Positions 6,781-15,365 are shown, counted from the first letter of the stretch. The stretch: DNA of 44,290 nt from an uncultured Oscillospiraceae bacterium (GCA_910578735.1 CAJTSQ010000018.1:1-44290), one strand, 5' to 3'. The notes: a model not told the origin generated them from the sequence alone. Made by a program: numbers and translations.

Positions 6781-8055
6781 ATGGAAAACTTTTTTGCGCT
6801 GCTTTTTCGGTTTTCCTTTGGCCTTTTCTGCCATATACTGCTGCTTTCCCTGATTACAAACTGCCGCTTTGGCCAGCGGGTCTGTTTTGCGGCATGGTTT
6901 GGGATGTTTGTGCTGGGGACAGTGCTGGCCGCGCCGCTCATATGGTGGGAGAAAAACGTAAATGTGATCCTGGTGGTGGAAGCGCTGATTACGTTGATCC
7001 TGTACGGCGGTATGTATGTATTCCTCGCGGCGGGAACCCCGATGCGGAGCCTGTTTGCCTTTTCTGTCTATGGCACGTATTTCATGTTTTTGCTCACCTT
7101 TGCCAGCTGCTTCTCCCAGATATTTTTTGGCGGGAGTCACTACGGTACCGCTGGAATCCGCACTGTTTTTATGGCGCTCTACTGGATCGTTTTGCGGTTC
7201 GGTCCCTTCAGAGACCGGTTCCATGAGACAGAGAACCTTGACATGGGCTGGCGGAGTCCCGCAATCTTTTCCTGCATCTCCTGTACGACGGTGTATATCT
7301 CCGCCCTGTCCTTTTCCGTTTGGCAGGCGGATGTGTGGATTCGTTTGGCTGTGTCGGGGATTCTCATGATTCTGATCTCCTCTGCCTACCTCGTCGCGGC
7401 CCGCGTGATCTCGCTGATGGGCCGGGAACAGGCCGCCAGGGAGACGGAGATCCAGCGGAAGCTGCTGGAGAGCCGCCTGACCGCCGAGCGGGAGTTTGTG
7501 GCTCAGGCCAAGGCCTACCGCCACGATATCCGCCACCATATTGCCCTGCTTGACGACTATATCACGCGGCAGGAGTACGCTAGGGCGAAAGATTATTTGT
7601 TGCAGTACCAAGCCCAGTTGGACTCCGCGGCCCTGGACAGCTACTGCGATAACCACGTGGCAGACGCCCTGCTTCGTCTTACGGCCCGCCGGTGCAAGGA
7701 GGAGGGCATCCCGTTTTCTGTGCAGACTGCCATTCCTCAGGAGATGTCTGTTAACGGGCCGGAGTTTGCCATCGTATTGGGCAATATTTTGGAAAATGCG
7801 CGTGAGGCTGTCCAGGGGCTTGAAAATCCCCAGCTCTCTGTCGCCGCCTGGATCAGGAATGGATCTCTGCTGATTGAGGTAAAAAATTCCGTCTCCGGCC
7901 CCGTCCGGATGAAGGACGACTGGCCTGTCACCACCAAGCCCGGCGGCGGGCAGGGGCTGAAAAGTATCCGGCGTGTTTTAGATAAATATGATGGGATGAT
8001 TCGCTTTGTCCAGCAGGAGGACCTTTTCTTTACCCAGGTGGTAATACCGCTGTAG
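6781..8055 (+). CDS. Orphan AgrC-like sensor histidine kinase (GHKL family)
   Basis: A 424-aa membrane kinase. About residues 1-215 hold six hydrophobic segments, followed by a coiled linker and the cytoplasmic kinase. The H-box is YRHDIRHHIALL with His248, the N-box is GNILENAREAV, and the G-box is GGGQGLKSIRRVL. This is the AgrC/GHKL arrangement, whose partners are usually LytTR response regulators. No regulator is nearby. It lies between cysE and cysS, normally neighbours in Firmicutes, and its N-terminal half is richer in T (TTT Phe codons) than the genes around it, suggesting insertion. A GGAGGAGGGAG site precedes the ATG. Its TAG stop is part of a palindromic repeat. Confidence 0.85.
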   Translation: MENFFALLFRFSFGLFCHILLLSLITNCRFGQRVCFAAWFGMFVLGTVLAAPLIWWEKNVNVILVVEALITLILYGGMYVFLAAGTPMRSLFAFSVYGTYFMFLLTFASCFSQIFFGGSHYGTAGIRTVFMALYWIVLRFGPFRDRFHETENLDMGWRSPAIFSCISCTTVYISALSFSVWQADVWIRLAVSGILMILISSAYLVAARVISLMGREQAARETEIQRKLLESRLTAEREFVAQAKAYRHDIRHHIALLDDYITRQEYARAKDYLLQYQAQLDSAALDSYCDNHVADALLRLTARRCKEEGIPFSVQTAIPQEMSVNGPEFAIVLGNILENAREAVQGLENPQLSVAAWIRNGSLLIEVKNSVSGPVRMKDDWPVTTKPGGGQGLKSIRRVLDKYDGMIRFVQQEDLFFTQVVIPL

Positions 8056-8122
8056 AGACGCTTTACAGAGCGTCCGCCCGAATGAATGATCAGAAAACGG
8101 ACGCATCGTGATGTGTCCCTAC
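8052..8122. repeat. GTAGAGACG-type palindromic repeat overlapping the kinase stop
   Basis: The left arm begins GTAGAGACG, in which TAG (8053-8055) is the kinase stop codon, and continues to GCGTCCGCCC. The right arm is ACGGACGCATCGTGATGTG and ends TCCCTAC at 8122. It has the same two-arm plan as the GGGGCG copies but with GACG/CGTC ends. Confidence 0.6.
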
Positions 8123-8142
8123 AAACAGAGGAGGAGAAAACC

Positions 8143-9588
8143 ATGCAATTATACAACAGTGCCACCCATAAAAAGGAAGAATTTACCACCCATACCCCCG
8201 GTCATGTGGAGATGTACACCTGCGGGCCCACGGTGTACCACTTCGCCCACATCGGTAATCTGCGCTCCTACATCATGGAGGACGTACTGGAGAAGTTCCT
8301 GCGCTACGACGGCTATGACGTGAACCGGGTGATGAACATCACCGACGTGGGACACCTGGCCTCCGACGCCGACACCGGCGAGGACAAGATGCTCAAGGGG
8401 GCCAAACGGGAACACAAGACCGTGATGGAGATTGCCCGGTTCTACACCGACGCCTTCTTCGATGACTGCCGCAAGCTGAACATCAAGACCCCGGACGTGG
8501 TCCAGCCTGCCACCGGCCTCATTGATGAGTTTATCAAGATCGTGTCAGGCCTCATCGACAAGGGCTACGCCTATCTGGCCGGGGGCAATGTGTACTTCGA
8601 CACCTCCAAGCTGGAGCGGTACTATATCTTCAACGCCCACGACGAGGAGGACCTGGCGGTGGGCGTCCGGGAGGGCGTGGAGGAGGACGTAAACAAGCGG
8701 AACAAGAACGACTTTGTCCTCTGGTTTACCAAGTCCAAATTCGAGGACCAGGCCCTGAAGTGGGACTCCCCCTGGGGGGTGGGCTACCCCGGCTGGCATA
8801 TCGAGTGTTCCGGTATCTCCCTGAAATACAACGGTGAGTATCTGGACCTGCACTGCGGCGGCATCGACAACGCATTCCCCCACCACACCAACGAGATTGC
8901 CCAGTCGGAGAGCTACATCGGCCATCCCTGGTGCCGGCAGTGGTTCCATGTTCACCATTTGAATACGAACAGCGGAAAAATGTCTAAGTCCAAGGGGGAA
9001 TTCCTCACCGTCTCCCTGCTGGAGGAGAAGGGCTACGACCCCATCGTCTACCGGTTCTTCTGCCTTCAGAGCCATTACCGCAAGGGGCTGGTCTTCACCT
9101 GGGAGAACCTGGACAACGCCGCCGGGGCTTTCCAGAAGCTCATCGCCAAAATCGCGGCCCTGGACCCCGATGACGGGCCCGTGGACGAGGCGGCTGTGGG
9201 CCAATACAGGGAAAAATTCTGCGCCCAGGTGGGCAACGACCTGAACACCGCTCTGGGCGTCACCGCCCTGTATGACGCCCTCAAGGCTAAAACCAACGGC
9301 GCCACCCGCCTGGCCATTCTGGACAGCTTCGACCAGGTGCTGTCCCTGTCCCTGCTGGACAAGGCGGCGGCCGTCCGGGAGGAGCAGAAGAAACAGAAGA
9401 CCGCCTCTCAGGGGGACTATACCATCACCGGTGAGGGCGACCCCGCTGTGGATGCCCAGGTTATGGCCCGGTACGAGGCTAAAAAGGCGAAAAACTTTGC
9501 CGAGGCCGACCGGATCCGGGATGAGCTCAAGGCCCAGGGCATCGAGGTCACCGACCTGCCCGGCGGGGCCAGCTGGAAGCGAGTATAA
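8143..9588 (+). CDS. cysS: CysS: cysteinyl-tRNA synthetase
   Basis: A 481-aa class I aminoacyl-tRNA synthetase. It has CGPTVYHFAHIGNLRSY, with zinc-ligand Cys and HIGH-type HIGN; GWHIECSG, with a second zinc Cys; HHTNEIAQSE; and KMSKSKG (residues 279-284). The C-terminal anticodon-binding helices end in the family motif AKNFAEADRIRDEL. The start at 8143 has GAGGAGGAG 7 nt upstream; an upstream in-frame start lies within a repeat. CysE and CysS together tie cysteine production to tRNA charging; whether the T-box transcript reads through the kinase gene into cysS is plausible but not shown. Confidence 0.96.
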   Translation: MQLYNSATHKKEEFTTHTPGHVEMYTCGPTVYHFAHIGNLRSYIMEDVLEKFLRYDGYDVNRVMNITDVGHLASDADTGEDKMLKGAKREHKTVMEIARFYTDAFFDDCRKLNIKTPDVVQPATGLIDEFIKIVSGLIDKGYAYLAGGNVYFDTSKLERYYIFNAHDEEDLAVGVREGVEEDVNKRNKNDFVLWFTKSKFEDQALKWDSPWGVGYPGWHIECSGISLKYNGEYLDLHCGGIDNAFPHHTNEIAQSESYIGHPWCRQWFHVHHLNTNSGKMSKSKGEFLTVSLLEEKGYDPIVYRFFCLQSHYRKGLVFTWENLDNAAGAFQKLIAKIAALDPDDGPVDEAAVGQYREKFCAQVGNDLNTALGVTALYDALKAKTNGATRLAILDSFDQVLSLSLLDKAAAVREEQKKQKTASQGDYTITGEGDPAVDAQVMARYEAKKAKNFAEADRIRDELKAQGIEVTDLPGGASWKRV

Positions 9589-9596
9589 TATGCGCC

Positions 9597-9623
9597 GGAG
9601 CGCCGCCCATCGGGCGGCGCTCC
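9597..9623. terminator. 12-bp perfect hairpin between convergent cysS and recQ
   Basis: GGAGCGCCGCCC (9597-9608) pairs with GGGCGGCGCTCC (9612-9623) over a 3-nt loop. It sits where cysS (+) and recQ (-) converge. Neither side has a proper T run, so termination is likely but not certain. Confidence 0.5.
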
Positions 9624-9650
9624 GCATGTCCATGAAAGCGAAAATTTTGG

Positions 9651-11486
9651 TCAGTGCTTCTCAATGTAGGCGGCGATGGCTGACAGAAATGCCTCCCCGT
9701 AGCGGGCGGCCTTCACCTGGCCCACGCCGGATACCTCCAGGAACTGGTCGATGGTGCGGGGCCGCCGGGCTGCCATGTCCGCCAGGGCGGCGTTGGAAAA
9801 GACAATGTAGCCAGGGACATTCTCCCGCTGGGCGATCCGGTTCCGCACGGCTTTCAGCGCCGTCAGCAGTCCCTCGTCCGCAGGAGGCGGAGAGGCCTTG
9901 TCCTCCTGTCTGGGCAGCGGCTCCTCCTGCGGGCGCAGCTGGGACAGCATAGTGACCCGCTCCCCATGGAACAGCACCCCGGCCGCCGAGGCGCCCAGGC
10001 GCAGGGTGGAGTGGACGGGCTCGGTAAACACATAGCCCTTGGCGCTCAAGCAGTCCAGGAGGGCCCGCAGCTGCTCCTGGGAGGTCTCCCGCATCAGCCC
10101 GTAGGTGGGCAGGGCGTCCAGGCCCAGCTCCCGGACCCGCTGGTTCTTCCCGCCCCGGAGTACCTGAACGATCAGCCCGGCTCCCACAGAGTAGCCCAGC
10201 TTGTCCCGCACCCGCTTGACGCAGGACAGGATCATCTGGGCCTGGACGGTGACATCCGCCTCGGTAAAAACACCCTGGCAGGTGCCGCAATTTTCGCACC
10301 GCTCCGGGTGATCCTGGCCGAAGTAGTCCAGGATGTACCCCCGGAGACACCGGTTGGTCTTGCAGTAGTCCACCATGATCTGCAGCCGCTCCAGGTCCCG
10401 GCGGCGCAGCTCCTCCTGCTCGGACGGGGGCAGCTCGCCGCCGTCGGCGCTGTGCTGAATGAGATATTTTGCCGTGGTGACATCCCCGCCGCTGTAGAGG
10501 AGGATGCAGTCCGCCGCCTCCCCGTCCCGGCCGGCCCGGCCCGCCTCCTGGTAGTAGGACTCCAGGTTCTTGGGCATGTTGTAGTGGATCACAAAGCTGA
10601 CATTGGATTTGTCGATTCCCATGCCAAAGGCGTTGGTGGCCACCATAACCGCTTTCCGGTCAAACTGAAAGTCGTCCTGGTTCTGCCGCCGCTCCTCCTC
10701 GGGCAGGCCAGCGTGGTAGCGGGCGGCGGGGATGCCCTGTCCGTTGAGGGCGGCCCATACCTTCTCCACCCCGCTGCGGGTGGCACAGTAGACGATGCCG
10801 CTGCGCCCCCGGCGCTGGGCCAGAAGGGAGAGCAGGGCGCTGTCCTTGCGCCTGGGCTTCTGCACGTCGAAAAACAGGTTGGGCCGGTCAAACCCGGTGA
10901 CGGTCCGCACCGGGTCCTCCAGGGCCAGACGGCGCACAATGTCCTCCTGGACCTGGGCGGTGGCGGTGGCGGTAAAGGCGGCCACCACTGGCCGGCGGGG
11001 CAGGGTGTTTACAAAGTCCGCGATCCGGACGTAGCTGGGCCGGAAGTCCTGGCCCCACTGGGAGATGCAGTGGGCCTCGTCCACCGCCACCAGGGAGATG
11101 TCCTGTCCGGCCATCAGATCGGCAAACCGGGGCCGCTCCAGCCGCTCCGGGGCCACATAGAGCAGCCGGTAGGCCCGCCGCCGGATGCCGCTCCACACCG
11201 CCTGAGACTCCTCCAGGCTCTGGGAGCTGTTGCACAGGGCGGCGGGCACCCCCGCCGCGGTCAGCGCCACCACCTGGTCCTTCATCAGGGAGATCAGGGG
11301 GGAGATTACCAGGGTGATGCCCGGCAGCAGCAGCGCCGGAATCTGGTAGCAGAGAGATTTTCCGCCGCCGGTGGGCATGATGCCCAGCGCGTCCCGGCCC
11401 GCCAGGATGCCGTTTACCAGCGTCTCCTGTCCGGGGCGGAACTGGGTGTGGCCGAAATATTGTTTCAGGACAGAATATTGATCCAT
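9651..11486 (-). CDS. recQ: RecQ: ATP-dependent 3'-5' DNA helicase
   Basis: A 611-aa SF2 helicase of full RecQ length. The DEAD-like domain has MPTGGGKSLCYQIPALL (Walker A), VAVDEAHCISQWG (DEAH box) and AFTATAT (motif III). The helicase C domain includes NAFGMGIDKSNV and QEAGRAGRDG (arginine finger). Next come the RQC zinc cysteines (CLRGYILDYFGQ, then CENCGTC) and a winged helix. A C-terminal HRDC domain includes ENVPGYIVFSNAAL. It unwinds recombination and replication intermediates. The ATG at 11486 has GGAGGG 6 nt upstream. It follows glnS on the minus strand with a strong hairpin between. Confidence 0.95.
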   Translation of the reverse strand: MDQYSVLKQYFGHTQFRPGQETLVNGILAGRDALGIMPTGGGKSLCYQIPALLLPGITLVISPLISLMKDQVVALTAAGVPAALCNSSQSLEESQAVWSGIRRRAYRLLYVAPERLERPRFADLMAGQDISLVAVDEAHCISQWGQDFRPSYVRIADFVNTLPRRPVVAAFTATATAQVQEDIVRRLALEDPVRTVTGFDRPNLFFDVQKPRRKDSALLSLLAQRRGRSGIVYCATRSGVEKVWAALNGQGIPAARYHAGLPEEERRQNQDDFQFDRKAVMVATNAFGMGIDKSNVSFVIHYNMPKNLESYYQEAGRAGRDGEAADCILLYSGGDVTTAKYLIQHSADGGELPPSEQEELRRRDLERLQIMVDYCKTNRCLRGYILDYFGQDHPERCENCGTCQGVFTEADVTVQAQMILSCVKRVRDKLGYSVGAGLIVQVLRGGKNQRVRELGLDALPTYGLMRETSQEQLRALLDCLSAKGYVFTEPVHSTLRLGASAAGVLFHGERVTMLSQLRPQEEPLPRQEDKASPPPADEGLLTALKAVRNRIAQRENVPGYIVFSNAALADMAARRPRTIDQFLEVSGVGQVKAARYGEAFLSAIAAYIEKH

Positions 11487-11508
11487 AGATGGTCCCTCCG
11501 CCCGAACG

Positions 11509-11536
11509 CACGGCGGCGGGCCAGGCCCGCCGCCGT
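11509..11536 (-). terminator. GC hairpin between glnS and recQ
   Basis: CACGGCGGCGGGC and GCCCGCCGCCGTG form a nearly perfect stem with a 3-nt loop. It lies after the glnS stop and before the recQ ribosome site. It lacks a T run on the minus strand, so partial termination or mRNA stabilisation are both possible. Confidence 0.45.
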
Positions 11537-11549
11537 GTGACAGATGTTT

Positions 11550-13259
11550 TTATCGGCTTCGGTCTTTGAAGCCGTCCTTCAGGCTGACAGCCCGGTTAAA
11601 GACCAGGGCGCCCGGCTTGGAGTCCTTGCTGTCGGCGCAGAAGTAGCCCAGACGCAGGAACTGGAACCGGTCCGCCGGCTGAGCGGCGGCCAGGGAGGCC
11701 TCCAGCTTGCAGCCCTTCAGCACCTCCAGGGAACCGGGGTTCAGGCAGTCCAGAAAATCCTTGTCCCCGCTGTCGGGGTCGGGGTGGTCGAACAGGCTGT
11801 CATACAGCCGGACCTCCGCGTCTACGGCGGTGGCGGCGTCTACCCAGTGAATGGTGGCCCCCTTCACCTTCCGGCCGTCGGCGGGGTCGCCCCCCCGGCT
11901 GTCCGGGTCGTACTCGGCGGCGATTTCGGTGACATTGCCCGCCTCGTCGGTCTCATAGCCCACGCACTTAATCAGGTAGGCTCCCTTCAGCCGGCACTCA
12001 GGCCCGCCGGGGTAGAGCCGCTTGTACTTGGGCACGGGCTCGGGCAGGAAGTCCTCCGCCTCCACCCACAGCTCCCGGGAGAAATCCACTTCCCGGGTCC
12101 CGGCGGAGGGGTCCAGAGGGTTGTTTTCCACGGTGAGCTTCTCGGTCTTTCCGGCAGGGTAGTTGGTGATTACCAGCTTGACAGGCCGCAGCACGGCCAT
12201 CACCCGCCGGGCGTGGTCGTTCAGGTCCTCCCGCAGGCAGTGTTCCAAAAAGGCGTACTCCACCGTGGAGGTGTTCTTGGCCACGCCGATGCGGTCGCAG
12301 AAGCTGCGGATGGCGGCGGGGGTGTAGCCCCGGCGGCGCAGGCCGCACAGGGTGGGCATGCGGGGGTCGTCCCAGCCGGAGACATAGTTCTCCTCCACCA
12401 GCTTGCGCAGCTTCCGTTTGGACATCACCGTGTAATTGATGCCCAGCCGGGCAAACTCGATCTGCCGGGGCTTGGAGGGCACGTCGGTGTTGTTGATGAC
12501 CCAGTCATAGAGGGGCCGGTGGTCCTCATACTCCAGGGAGCAGAGGGAGTGGGTGATGCCCTCCAGGGCGTCCTGAATGGGGTGGGCGAAGTCATACATG
12601 GGGAAGATACACCACTTGGTGCCCTGGCGGTGGTGCTCGATATAGCGGATGCGGTAGAGTACCGGGTCCCGCATGTTGAAGTTGCCGCTGCTGAGGTCGA
12701 TCTTGGCCCGGAGGGTGTACTTGCCCTCGGGGAACTCCCCGTTTCTCATCCGCTGGAACAGGTCCAGGCTCTCCTCGATAGGCCGGTCCCGCCAGGGGGA
12801 GCGGGCGGGGGTGTTCACGTCCCCCCGGTACTCCCGAAACTGCTCGGGGGTGAGCTCGCAGACGTAGGCCAGCCCCTTCTTGATGAGGCCCACGGCCAGC
12901 TCATAGGTTTTTTCAAAGTAGTCGCTGCCATAGAAGAACCGGTCTCCCCAGTCGAAGCCCAGCCAGTGGATGTCTTCCTGGATGGCGTCCACAAACTCGG
13001 TGTCCTCCTTGGCGGGGTTGGTGTCGTCCATGCGCAGGTTGCAAATACCGCCAAACTTCTCGGCGGAACCGAAGTCGATAATCAGGGCCTTGCAGTGGCC
13101 GATATGCAGATAGCCGTTGGGCTCGGGGGGAAAACGGGTGTGGACCTGCATCCCGGCAAAGCGGCCCCCTTCGGCGATGTCCTCCGTGATGAACTGGTGG
13201 ATAAAGTTTTGGCTCTCCGGGGTCTCCTCCCCGGCGGCGGTTTTGATCTCGTCAGACAT
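11550..13259 (-). CDS. glnS: GlnS: glutaminyl-tRNA synthetase
   Basis: A 569-aa class I synthetase. It has RFPPEPNGYLHIGHCKAL (HIGH motif with the GlnRS/GluRS PPEPNG lead-in), RMDDTNPAKEDTEFVDAI and VMSKRKL (KMSKS equivalent). The two C-terminal beta-barrel anticodon domains continue to about residue 560. The length and the DTNP segment fit GlnRS rather than the shorter bacterial GluRS. Many Firmicutes lack GlnRS and use GatCAB; its presence is known in several Clostridia. GGAGGAG lies upstream of ATG 13259. Confidence 0.95.
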   Translation of the reverse strand: MSDEIKTAAGEETPESQNFIHQFITEDIAEGGRFAGMQVHTRFPPEPNGYLHIGHCKALIIDFGSAEKFGGICNLRMDDTNPAKEDTEFVDAIQEDIHWLGFDWGDRFFYGSDYFEKTYELAVGLIKKGLAYVCELTPEQFREYRGDVNTPARSPWRDRPIEESLDLFQRMRNGEFPEGKYTLRAKIDLSSGNFNMRDPVLYRIRYIEHHRQGTKWCIFPMYDFAHPIQDALEGITHSLCSLEYEDHRPLYDWVINNTDVPSKPRQIEFARLGINYTVMSKRKLRKLVEENYVSGWDDPRMPTLCGLRRRGYTPAAIRSFCDRIGVAKNTSTVEYAFLEHCLREDLNDHARRVMAVLRPVKLVITNYPAGKTEKLTVENNPLDPSAGTREVDFSRELWVEAEDFLPEPVPKYKRLYPGGPECRLKGAYLIKCVGYETDEAGNVTEIAAEYDPDSRGGDPADGRKVKGATIHWVDAATAVDAEVRLYDSLFDHPDPDSGDKDFLDCLNPGSLEVLKGCKLEASLAAAQPADRFQFLRLGYFCADSKDSKPGALVFNRAVSLKDGFKDRSR

Positions 13260-13289
13260 GGGCTTCTCTCCTCCTTTGTCAATGGGGAT

Positions 13290-13318
13290 ATTTTACACCA
13301 GAAAGGCCGTTCTTGCAA
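13290..13318 (-). promoter_or_regulatory. Sigma-A promoter of glnS
   Basis: On the minus strand TTGCAA (13318-13313) and TAAAAT (13295-13290) are 17 bp apart. The start codon is about 30 nt downstream. It faces a divergent promoter for the reductase gene. Confidence 0.7.
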
Positions 13319-13335
13319 GTATTTCCTGAAAGCTC

Positions 13336-13364
13336 TTGTTCCAGAAAAGAAAATAGGGTATAAT
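13336..13364 (+). promoter_or_regulatory. Sigma-A promoter of the reductase-trxA pair
   Basis: TTGTTC (13336-13341), 17 bp, TATAAT (13359-13364). The ATG at 13388 follows after a GGGGGG-type ribosome site, leaving a leader of only about 17 nt. Confidence 0.75.
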
Positions 13365-13387
13365 ATGGAGGTACAGGGGGGAATCGT

Positions 13388-14236
13388 ATGAGCTATGATA
13401 TCATCGTATTGGGCAGCGGCCCGGCGGGGCTGGCGGCGGCCATCGCCGCCCGGGGCCGGGACAAGAGCGTTCTGGTGATTGGAAATCCCTGGCAGGACAG
13501 CCCTCTGGCCAAGGCGGAGCGGGTGGACAACTACCCCGGACTCCCCGGGCGGACGGGGCTGGAGCTGCTGGAGGAGCTTTTCCGCCACGCGGAGGCGCTG
13601 GGTACGGAATTTGTGACCGGCAAGGCCCTGTCTCTGCTGGCCTGGAACGGCTTCTCCCTCACGGTGGGCAGTCAGGTCTATCAGGGGCGGGCGCTGATTC
13701 TGGCCCCCGGCGTGGTGCGGGCGGCGAAATACCCCGGTGAAGCGGAATACTTAGGCCGGGGGGTGAGCTACTGCGCCACCTGCGACGGGATGCTCTACCG
13801 GAACCGCCCTGTCACCGTGGTGGGTCTGGCCCCCGACGCCCCCCAGGAGGCCAACTACCTCCGCAGCCTGGGCTGTCAGGTGGTCTATGTCTCGCCCCGG
13901 CAGCCCCAGGGACTGGATGAGACGATCCCCTATGTGAAGGCGGGAAAGCTGGCCATAAAGGGAGAACAGACTGTTACCGGGCTGGAGGCGGACGGCGCGC
14001 TCCTCCCCTGTGCCGGGGTATTCATCCTCCGCCGGGTGGTGGCCCCCGTCGACCTGCTGCCCACATTGGCGACAGAGGAGGGGGTTATCAAGGTGGACCG
14101 CCGCATGGCTTCCAACATTCCCGGGGTCTTTGCCGCCGGGGACTGCACCGGCGGGCCCCTCCAGGTGTCCAAGGCGGTGGGGGAGGGCCATGTGGCCGCC
14201 CTGTCCGCCTGTGAGTATCTGGACGCAAATCCGTAA
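13388..14236 (+). CDS. Thioredoxin-reductase-like flavoprotein lacking the NADPH motif
   Basis: A 282-aa two-domain flavoprotein. The FAD motif GSGPAGLAAAIAARG is at the N-terminus. The redox pair is C129-A-T-C132 in SYCATCDG, as in thioredoxin reductases. The C-terminal FAD motif is GVFAAGDCTGGPLQVSKAVG. In the central domain the expected NADPH signature (GGGxSA, then HRR) is replaced by VVGLAPDAPQEANYLRSLG and VSPRQ, and the protein is about 30 residues shorter than usual TrxB. With trxA directly downstream it should reduce thioredoxin, but the electron donor may not be NADPH. Ferredoxin-dependent flavin thioredoxin reductases of clostridia have lost the same motifs. That subclass is my inference. 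Confidence 0.85.
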   Translation: MSYDIIVLGSGPAGLAAAIAARGRDKSVLVIGNPWQDSPLAKAERVDNYPGLPGRTGLELLEELFRHAEALGTEFVTGKALSLLAWNGFSLTVGSQVYQGRALILAPGVVRAAKYPGEAEYLGRGVSYCATCDGMLYRNRPVTVVGLAPDAPQEANYLRSLGCQVVYVSPRQPQGLDETIPYVKAGKLAIKGEQTVTGLEADGALLPCAGVFILRRVVAPVDLLPTLATEEGVIKVDRRMASNIPGVFAAGDCTGGPLQVSKAVGEGHVAALSACEYLDANP

Positions 14237-14301
14237 GGGCGGCCCGGGGTCGCCCCTGTTGAGCGGCAAAATTTCAGAGGGCGGCCACAGGCCGCCCCTA
14301 C
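14233..14301. repeat. GTAGGGGCG-type repeat overlapping the reductase stop
   Basis: The left arm GTAAGGGCGGCCCGGGG(TCGCCCC) begins one base before the TAA stop (14234-14236). The right arm GGGCGGCCACAGGCCGCCC ends CCTAC at 14301. The spacer between arms is about 20 nt. It separates the reductase from trxA without an obvious T run, so both may still be cotranscribed. Confidence 0.65.
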
Positions 14302-14321
14302 AAAAGAAAGGAAGATACAGC

Positions 14322-14633
14322 ATGATCCATTTCAACAAGGAGACCTTTGAGAAGACCCTCAGCGAGGGCAAGCTGATGATGGTGGACTTCTGGGCCGAGT
14401 GGTGCGGCCCCTGTCAGATGCTGGGCCCGGTCATCGAGAGCCTGGCCGAGCAGTATGAGGGCAAAGCCGTGATCGGCAAGGTCAATACCGACGAGGAGGG
14501 GGAACTGACCATGAGATTCGGGGTGGCCAACATTCCCACAGTTATCTTCTTTAAGGACGGCAAGGAGATTGACCGCAAGGTGGGGGTCATGCCCCCCAAC
14601 GCATATATCCAGGTGCTGGAGCAGAACCAATAA
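14322..14633 (+). CDS. trxA: TrxA: thioredoxin
   Basis: A 103-aa thioredoxin. The active site is W27-C-G-P-C31 in FWAEWCGPCQM, and the cis-proline is in NIPTVIFFKDG. The length and fold are canonical. It is a cytoplasmic disulfide reductant for ribonucleotide reductase, peroxiredoxins and others. The start at 14322 follows GAAAGGAAGATACAGC; the long open frame upstream is a shadow of the reductase gene. Its position right after the reductase-like flavoprotein marks the two as functional partners. Confidence 0.95.
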   Translation: MIHFNKETFEKTLSEGKLMMVDFWAEWCGPCQMLGPVIESLAEQYEGKAVIGKVNTDEEGELTMRFGVANIPTVIFFKDGKEIDRKVGVMPPNAYIQVLEQNQ

Positions 14634-14635
14634 CC

Positions 14636-14675
14636 GCCCCCCCTCTGACGCGGCCCGCGCCGGAGGGGGTTCTCT
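14636..14675 (+). terminator. Terminator after trxA, converging with the methyltransferase
   Basis: CCCCCTCTG ... CGGAGGGGG with an inner GCG/CGC pairing is followed by TTCTCTTT. The convergent arrangement suggests it may work for both strands. Confidence 0.6.
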
Positions 14676-14682
14676 TTGGAGG

Positions 14683-15300
14683 TCACAGGATGGTCAAGCC
14701 GGGCCGGCCCTGCCGTACCGCCTCCACCAGGGCCAGGGCGGGAGGCCGGTCCGGGCTGTGGGAGACCAGCTTCAGCCGCTTGGGCTCCAGGCCGCGGCTC
14801 CGGAGGGCGCACAGGACGTCCACCAGCCGCTCCGGCCGGTGGCACAGGGCGAACCGTCCCCCGTTTTTCACCAGCTGCCCGGCGGCGGCGCACAGCTCCG
14901 CCAGGGAGCAGAACTCCTCGCTCCGGGCGGGGCCGCCGCTTTTGCCGCTCCCCACCGGGAAGTAAGGCGGGTTGGAGATCACCAGGTCGAATCCGCCCGC
15001 CGGCAGGGGGACGGTTCGCAGGTCGCCGGTGACAATCTTTCCGGTCAGGCCGTTGGCCGCCAGGTTTTCCCGTGCGGTCCGGGCGGATAGGGGGTCCAGC
15101 TCCACGCCGGTGAGGGCCAGCCCCTCCGCCCGCCGGGCCAGCAGGAGGAGGAGCGCCCCGCTCCCCGTCCCCAGGTCGCACACCCGCCAGCCGGGCTTGA
15201 CGGAGGCAAACTCCCCCAGGGCCAGGGCGTCGCCGCCCAGGGGAAAGACGCCCTTCTCCCAGGACAGGGTGTAGGGTCCCAGCTGTTCGGTCTTTTTCAT
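14683..15300 (-). CDS. TrmN6-like adenine-N6 methyltransferase
   Basis: A 205-aa class I SAM methyltransferase. Motif I is VCDLGTGSGALLLLLA, the acidic loop is GVELDPLSARTA, and motif IV is DLVISNPPYFPVG, the NPPY of N6-adenine/N5-glutamine methyltransferases. The length and the ALxLGEFAS lead-in match the family annotated as tRNA1(Val) A37-N6 methyltransferase (TrmN6/YfiC). The exact substrate in Firmicutes is not established. The start at 15300 has AGAGGT upstream. It is divergent from rsmI, as in many Firmicutes where the two are neighbours on the same strand. Confidence 0.8.
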   Translation of the reverse strand: MKKTEQLGPYTLSWEKGVFPLGGDALALGEFASVKPGWRVCDLGTGSGALLLLLARRAEGLALTGVELDPLSARTARENLAANGLTGKIVTGDLRTVPLPAGGFDLVISNPPYFPVGSGKSGGPARSEEFCSLAELCAAAGQLVKNGGRFALCHRPERLVDVLCALRSRGLEPKRLKLVSHSPDRPPALALVEAVRQGRPGLTIL

Positions 15301-15356
15301 AGCGAATACCTCTTGAAAGAAATTGTGAGAAAAGGATACCATAATTCTACCGACTG

Positions 15357-15365
15357 TGCTATAAT
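15357..15365 (+). promoter_or_regulatory. Extended -10 promoter of rsmI
   Basis: TGCTATAAT (15357-15365) is an extended -10 element; the -35 region is poor. The same TGTGCTATAAT string occurs before tsaE at 24136-24146. Confidence 0.6.

Noticed and set aside
9597..9623. The cysS/recQ hairpin as another copy of the GTAGGGGCG repeat
   Set aside because: It lacks the TAGGGG/CCCCTA ends and does not overlap either stop codon; it is better read as a plain convergent hairpin.
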